Source: JBBSOW01 sp038259365 (GTDB taxonomy: Bacteria > Actinomycetota > Actinomycetes > Propionibacteriales > Propionibacteriaceae). Taken from it: 18,027 bases of DNA. The translations under genes and the position numbers were made by a program. The stretch spans positions 1 to 18,027 of the forward strand of contig JBBSOW010000060.1 in assembly GCA_038259365.1 (NCBI GenBank). The letters are read 5' to 3'. A model generated the notes under the pieces. That model saw nothing but the letters and a program-made list of their open reading frames with translations. It searched no databases and was not told where the DNA came from. This document shows positions 14,014 to 18,027 of this stretch, piece by piece; position 1 is the stretch's first letter; every line of letters starts with the position of its first letter.

Positions 14014-15218
14014 ATTGCCCCGTCGGCGCGTAGCCGGGCGATGTCGTCGTCGCTAAATCCTAGGCCGGTGAGGACGGCGTCGGTGTCGGCGCCGTGCGGG
14101 CGGCCGGTGAACCCGATGACGGCCTCGGAGCCGGTCATCCGAAACAACGGTCCCTGCATCCGCATCGGGCCGAGTTCGGGGTCCTCGATTTCATGGATGG
14201 TGCCCAGGGCTTGGAATTGGGGGTCGTGGCAGATGTCTTCGGCGTCATAGACTGCGGCGGCCGCAGCCTGGGCGGCGTCGAACCCGGCCAAGGCTTCGTC
14301 CCGGGTCCGTTCGGATACCCAGTCCGCGACCGCGTCGTCGAGCTCGTCGGCGTGTTGGGCGCGGCCGGCGCCGGAGGCGAACCAGGGTTGGTCGATGACC
14401 TCGGGGTTGCCGACCATGCGCATCACCCGTTCGGCGATGGATTGGGCGCTGGTGGAGATCGCGATCCACTGCCCATCGTTGGTGCGGTAGGTGTTGCGGG
14501 GGGCGTTGTTGCCTGATCGGTTGCCGAGGCGTTCGTGCAGGGTGTTCAGTTGGTCCCAGCGGGTGATTTGGGGGCCGAGCATCGCGAGAATGGGTTCGAT
14601 GATGGCCACGTCGACGACTTGGCCGCGTCCGGTTTGTTGTCGGGTGTGCAGGGCCACCATGACGGCGAACGCGGCGGCCAGGGAGGCGATCCCGTCGCCG
14701 AGCCCGAACGGCGGCAGGGTGGGTGGGCCGTCGGGTTCCCCAGTCATGGCCGCGAACCCGCTCATCGCTTCGGCGAGCGTGCCGAACCCGGGCCGATCCC
14801 GGTAGGGGCCGAGCTGACCGAACCCAGAGACGCGGACCAGGACCAGCCCGGGGTTGTGCTCGGTGAGGGTGTCATACCCGAGCCGCCACCGCTCCAGGGT
14901 GCCGGGCCGAAAGTTCTCGATGACGACGTCTGCGTCGGCGGCCAGGGCGAGGAAGACCTCCCGGCCACCGTCGCTACTGAGGTTGGCGGTGACGGTCTTT
15001 TTGTTTCGTCCCAGGGTCTTCCACCACAAGTTGACGCCGTCTTTGGCGGGACCGTGCCCGCGGGCGGGATCAGGTTTGCGGGGGTGTTCGACTTTGATGA
15101 CGTCGGCGCCCATATCGCCCAGGTGCATCGCGGTCATCGGCCCAGCGAACAGGGTGGAAACGTCCACCACGCTCAACCCAGTCAGCGCCCCGTCGCGGGG
15201 ATCGCGGGAAACGCTCAT
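14010..15218 (-). CDS. Class III CoA-transferase (CaiB/BaiF family)
   Basis: This 402-residue enzyme transfers CoA between carboxylic acids through a mixed-anhydride intermediate. The N-terminus LSVVDVSTLFAGPMTAMHLGDMGADVIKVEHP is diagnostic (residues 15-46 region). The catalytic aspartate is D175 in LPPFGLGDGIAS, close to Asp169 of formyl-CoA transferase. TGRGQVVDVAIIEPIL is the conserved helix, and NAPRNTYRTNDGQWIAIS the start of the small domain. I chose the ATG at 15218: a purine-rich GGGGGAGGGG lies just upstream, whereas a start eight codons earlier has no such signal. It precedes the CitE-like lyase with a 4-bp overlap. Succinyl-CoA:citramalate or itaconate transferase is one plausible role by analogy; the sequence does not prove it. 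Confidence 0.92.
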   Translation of the reverse strand: MSVSRDPRDGALTGLSVVDVSTLFAGPMTAMHLGDMGADVIKVEHPRKPDPARGHGPAKDGVNLWWKTLGRNKKTVTANLSSDGGREVFLALAADADVVIENFRPGTLERWRLGYDTLTEHNPGLVLVRVSGFGQLGPYRDRPGFGTLAEAMSGFAAMTGEPDGPPTLPPFGLGDGIASLAAAFAVMVALHTRQQTGRGQVVDVAIIEPILAMLGPQITRWDQLNTLHERLGNRSGNNAPRNTYRTNDGQWIAISTSAQSIAERVMRMVGNPEVIDQPWFASGAGRAQHADELDDAVADWVSERTRDEALAGFDAAQAAAAAVYDAEDICHDPQFQALGTIHEIEDPELGPMRMQGPLFRMTGSEAVIGFTGRPHGADTDAVLTGLGFSDDDIARLRADGAI

Positions 15219-15284
15219 GTCCCCTCCCCCGCGGTCCGGCACCTACCCACGATCGCGGCACGAGGGGCACAGCGGCAGTTCCCT

Positions 15285-15294
15285 CTCACGTGAG
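15285..15294. promoter_or_regulatory. Perfect palindrome CTCACGTGAG
   Basis: The 10-bp palindrome lies four bases after the end of the ARH3 gene region on the minus strand, within the 79-bp gap before the CoA-transferase start at 15218. It could be an operator for a separate transferase-lyase promoter, or a tiny hairpin. No clear TANNNT element was found at a fitting distance. Confidence 0.35.
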
Positions 15295-15297
15295 TGC

Positions 15298-16449
15298 TCA
15301 TGAGGTCTCCACGAGTTGATCGAAGGCACTCTCGGTGACGCGGCGGCGTCGGGTATCCGCGTGGCGGATCTCGATGGCGACAGCGGCGAGCTCGTGGGCT
15401 GGGCCGTCCAGATCGATCCGGCTGGCGTCGGCGACATCGTCGGCGAGGTCGTCGGGCACCGCGCCGCGTCCGCCGAGCGCGCCGGCTAAGGCGGCGCCCA
15501 TGGTGGCGATGGAGTCGGCGTCGCGGCCGTAGTTCACCGCACCGAGTACGGTGTCACGCCAGTCCCCGTCGGCGAGGACGAGAAAGCCTAAGGCGACGGG
15601 AAGTTCTTCGATGCTGTGGAGCCGGCTGGGCCGGTGGGCGGCTAGGCCACGGTCTCGGTACCCTTCGGCGACGAGATCGTAGGGCCGCACGGCGTCACGA
15701 ATAACCCCCGAGGTGATGGCATCGGTCCAGTGCGACTGCCCCCGCGCGGTCTCGCACACCGCTTCGATGGCGGCGCGGGTGCCGTCCTTGGCCAAGCCAA
15801 GCGCAGCACCCACCACATCATCGACGCTGGCGCCGGGGGCCATCGCGGCCGCGGTCGCGGCGGCCATCACTCCGGCTGCCTCTCGGCCGAAGGAGGACTG
15901 ATGCGCGCCGGTGATCTCGATGGCCTCGGCGTAGGCGGCGTCGGGGTCGGCAGCGTTCACGCACCCGATGGGGGCCACATACATAGCGGCGCCGCAGTTC
16001 ACCGCGTTCCCGACGCCGGCCTCCCGGGGGTCGACGTGGGCCCAATGCAGCCGCAACGACAGGTACTTCTCGGCTAAGGCGAGCCGCTGCAATAGCACCG
16101 TTTCGGTGTTCAGCTCCGGTATCCACACCCGCTGCCCGATCAGCCGCGGCACCAGCCGTTCGGCCACATCGTAGGCGTCCAAGTGGGCGCGTTTGTCGGC
16201 ATAGACCGCGACGAGCATCTGCAGCATCAAGGTGTCATCGGTGACGTGCCCGTCGCCTTTATGGAACGGGGCAAGCGGTTTCCGGGTGGCCCAGTCGGAG
16301 TGGTACGGAGAAACGATGCCCTCGACCCAACCGCCCCACCGTTCGCGGATCTCGTGTGGCAGGTAGGTCTCGGTGGCCCCGCCCAGGGCATCACCGACGG
16401 CGGCCCCGACGAGGCAGCCGGAGATCTTGTCGGCCAGGACCGTTGTCAT
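15298..16449 (-). CDS. ADP-ribosylglycohydrolase-family protein (ARH3 of the triplet)
   Basis: This 383-residue all-helical protein belongs to the DraG/ARH superfamily, binuclear-magnesium enzymes that cleave ADP-ribose or other N-/O-glycosidic bonds. Both metal motifs are present: GAAVGDALGG (15-24) with T70-D71-D72-T73, and D310-x-D312-S313 in NYGRDADSIATMGAALAGA. GNAVNCGAAMYVAPIGCVN (148-165) occupies the place of the GNGxxMRxxPlG loop, but the usual M-R is M-Y, which points to a subgroup with a different substrate. A catalytic role is likely. Its ATG overlaps the stop of the preceding ARH-like gene as ATGA. It is followed after 79 bp by the CoA-transferase. The true substrate is unknown; ADP-ribosyl protein, ADP-ribose derivatives or nucleosides are options. 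Confidence 0.9.
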   Translation of the reverse strand: MTTVLADKISGCLVGAAVGDALGGATETYLPHEIRERWGGWVEGIVSPYHSDWATRKPLAPFHKGDGHVTDDTLMLQMLVAVYADKRAHLDAYDVAERLVPRLIGQRVWIPELNTETVLLQRLALAEKYLSLRLHWAHVDPREAGVGNAVNCGAAMYVAPIGCVNAADPDAAYAEAIEITGAHQSSFGREAAGVMAAATAAAMAPGASVDDVVGAALGLAKDGTRAAIEAVCETARGQSHWTDAITSGVIRDAVRPYDLVAEGYRDRGLAAHRPSRLHSIEELPVALGFLVLADGDWRDTVLGAVNYGRDADSIATMGAALAGALGGRGAVPDDLADDVADASRIDLDGPAHELAAVAIEIRHADTRRRRVTESAFDQLVETS

Positions 16450-17516
16450 GCTGGGCCTCCAGACTCTCCTGGCCGGTTGCGGATGCCTGCGGTGATGTCG
16501 CGGAGCACGTCGTCTAGGGCGATACCGGCGAGAGCTCGCACGCTCACCCCGCCCAGCACGGGCAACGGCGCGTCACCGACGGGGCTGCCGAACACGGCGC
16601 CGGCCACCGCCCCGGCCAGCGGGACGAGGGCGTCGGCGTGCCGTGGGTGCGCCATCGCGCCGAGCAGCAACTCCTCACCGCTGCTAGATGTTTGGAGGTG
16701 GGCCAGCAGCAGGCCGAGGGTCTCGGGCGCCTGGTTGGCGTAGGCATAGACATGATCGACGACGTCACGTTCTAAGTGCGCCGCCACATCCAGCGTCGAA
16801 CCTTCCCCGCCACCGCCAAGGCATTCGGCGGCCACGTTCGCGCACCAGCTGCCGGCGGGCAGTTGTGCGGTCGTCGCGCTGATGGCGTGAGTGGTGCTCG
16901 ATCCGCCGACGAGGGCGGAGATGAGGGCCGCAACCCCGCGTGCGCCGTACACGCCGTCTAGAGCATGAGTGTTCATCGCCTCGTCTGCGGCGAGGTCGGC
17001 CGCCGCGTCTGGGGCTCCGGGGCGCAGCAGCCCGGCAGCGACAGCCCGCACGCACGCGATGTCGTCGAAGTAGTGCGGATTCTCTCCTCCGCTGACCGGT
17101 GGACGGCGCCCGGCTGCGATGTTGTCCAACGCGATTATGGTGCCCACCCGGGCCCGGACCGCGTCCGGATCCCGGCGGCGCTGATCGGCGAGCTCAGCCC
17201 AGATGTCTTGGCCGTCCCCTGCTTGGGTGCCGTCGAGCTGCTGCCCGAGGTGATGCCGCACCGCGACGACGAACCATTCGGCGTCGTCGGTGGGGCCGGC
17301 CGGATCGATCACGGTGGGCGGGGAAGATTGCAGGTACGGGGTGGGCAGTGAGGTGGACAGCAGAACTCGATCATGCTGCCACGCCTGGTTCAGGCGCACT
17401 TCTCTGCGGGGCGGCAGCTGGGCTAAGCGGTGCCACCATGCTGGCCAGGTGACGGCGTCCCCGGCGCACAGGCCAGCGATCACCGCGCGAACGCGGTCGA
17501 TGACGGTGGCGCTCAT
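16446..17516 (-). CDS. Divergent ADP-ribosylglycohydrolase-like protein (ARH2 of the triplet)
   Basis: This 356-residue protein has the same fold as its downstream neighbour but is strongly diverged. AGLCAGDAVTWPAWWHR (14-30) replaces the GxxxGDALG helix, and T76-D77-D78-A79-E80-W81 replaces TDDT. At the C-terminus the metal motif RDADT reads R292-H293-A294-D295-A296, so the first aspartate is His and the Thr is Ala; the second aspartate remains. PLAGAVAGAVFGS still follows, as in the family. It may be a pseudoenzyme, a regulatory partner or use altered metal chemistry. I chose the ATG at 17516 because it overlaps the stop of the previous gene as ATGA; a start 28 codons earlier would lie deep inside that gene. 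It overlaps ARH3 in the same way. Confidence 0.82.
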   Translation of the reverse strand: MSATVIDRVRAVIAGLCAGDAVTWPAWWHRLAQLPPRREVRLNQAWQHDRVLLSTSLPTPYLQSSPPTVIDPAGPTDDAEWFVVAVRHHLGQQLDGTQAGDGQDIWAELADQRRRDPDAVRARVGTIIALDNIAAGRRPPVSGGENPHYFDDIACVRAVAAGLLRPGAPDAAADLAADEAMNTHALDGVYGARGVAALISALVGGSSTTHAISATTAQLPAGSWCANVAAECLGGGGEGSTLDVAAHLERDVVDHVYAYANQAPETLGLLLAHLQTSSSGEELLLGAMAHPRHADALVPLAGAVAGAVFGSPVGDAPLPVLGGVSVRALAGIALDDVLRDITAGIRNRPGESGGPA

Positions 17517-18027
17517 GCGGTCCCCTGCAGTTCGTTGGCTAGCTCGACCAGCTCGTCGGCGACCTCCATCGGGTGCATTCCTTTCGTCGTCTGCAGGCAT
17601 ATCCCGGGGGCGACGGCCACGGCCGCGAGCCAGTCTTGGGGCATGGCCTCGATACCGGCCATCGCCCCGGCCACCGCGCCGGCCATGGCGGCGATGGTGT
17701 CGGCGTCGCGGCCGAGGTTGACCGCGTTGAGGATGGTCTCCCGGGCATCACCGCGGCCGGCAAGGACAGCGGTGAACGTCAGCCCCACCGCCTCGGGGGC
17801 CAAGTCTGCCCAGTAGTACTTATGGACCGCGAGTTGGTCCACCGCCTGCTGGGCAGCGGTCTCCCAGTCCGGGGCGGAGGCCACGATGGTGCGCGCGGTG
17901 CGCAGACAGCGGGCGGTCCACGAGTCGGCCGGTACAGCCTCGACCGCCGCACCGTAGGCACTATTGGCGTCGGGGCCGCCCCAGGGGGCGGGGGCGGCGG
18001 CGGGCACGGGCGGCCCGGCCTAGCTGC
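17513..18027 (-). pseudogene. ADP-ribosylglycohydrolase C-terminal half, probably 5'-broken (ARH1)
   Basis: From a GTG at 18007 the frame encodes 164 residues that match only the C-terminal half of the ARH fold: EAVPADSWTARCLRTAR, then D101-x-D103-T104 in NLGRDADTIAAMAGAVAGAM. The N-terminal GDALG and TDDT metal motifs, normally 100-200 residues earlier, cannot be in frame because a TAG stands at 18022-18020. Frame 3 to the right reads QLGRAARA, which could be a continuation after a frameshift in the C/G-rich tract 17990-18010. So this is either a frameshifted gene, a sequencing error in that tract, or a half-size protein. The C-terminal metal ligands are intact, unlike in ARH2. The stop overlaps the ARH2 start as ATGA. 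The rest lies beyond the window. Confidence 0.6.

Overview
The window is a high-GC stretch with the gene content and signals of an actinomycete (Actinomycetota). The Fe-S reductase, the PhoP/TcrX-like two-component pair, the TANNNT-type leaderless starts and the Tat-style lipoprotein signal all fit a Gram-positive high-GC host. I would guess a Propionibacteriaceae- or Mycobacteriales-like genome, but the sequence alone does not fix the genus. No rRNA, tRNA, CRISPR array or insertion sequence was seen.

Layout. (1) 155-2359, minus: a membrane-anchored heterodisulfide-reductase-like Fe-S oxidoreductase with a palindromic operator candidate upstream. (2) 2543-3466, plus: an orphan OpuC/ProX-type osmoprotectant-binding lipoprotein that appears to be leaderless. 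(3) 3511-5287, minus: deoC, an aldo/keto reductase, and the decayed N-terminus of an enoyl-CoA hydratase that no ORF of useful size reveals. (4) 5472-8692, plus: a carbohydrate ABC importer (Tat-type lipoprotein plus two permeases) without an ATPase. (5) 8696-12312, minus: DoxX-like protein, OmpR-family regulator, histidine kinase and SAM methyltransferase. Three TCACAG-like direct repeats with an 11-bp period lie before the regulator, a probable autoregulatory box. (6) 12440-12964, plus: a GNAT acetyltransferase. (7) 13183-18027, minus: an accessory-looking block of three consecutive ADP-ribosylglycohydrolase (ARH)-fold ORFs, then a class III CoA-transferase and a CitE-like CoA-ester lyase. 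Start/stop overlaps of the ATGA type link ARH1/ARH2, ARH2/ARH3 and transferase/lyase.

How the genes may work together. The importer probably borrows a shared MsmX/MsiK-type ATPase encoded elsewhere. The two-component system probably controls itself, and possibly neighbours, through the direct repeats. The CoA-transferase and lyase would activate a carboxylic acid to its CoA ester and cleave it, as in itaconate/citramalate or malyl-CoA type chemistry; the substrate is unknown. The ARH triplet is the most unusual part: one member keeps both metal-binding motifs, one has lost key residues of the C-terminal metal motif, and one is cut off upstream by an in-frame stop and may be broken. Nothing in the window shows what ADP-ribosylated or N-glycosidic substrate they act on.
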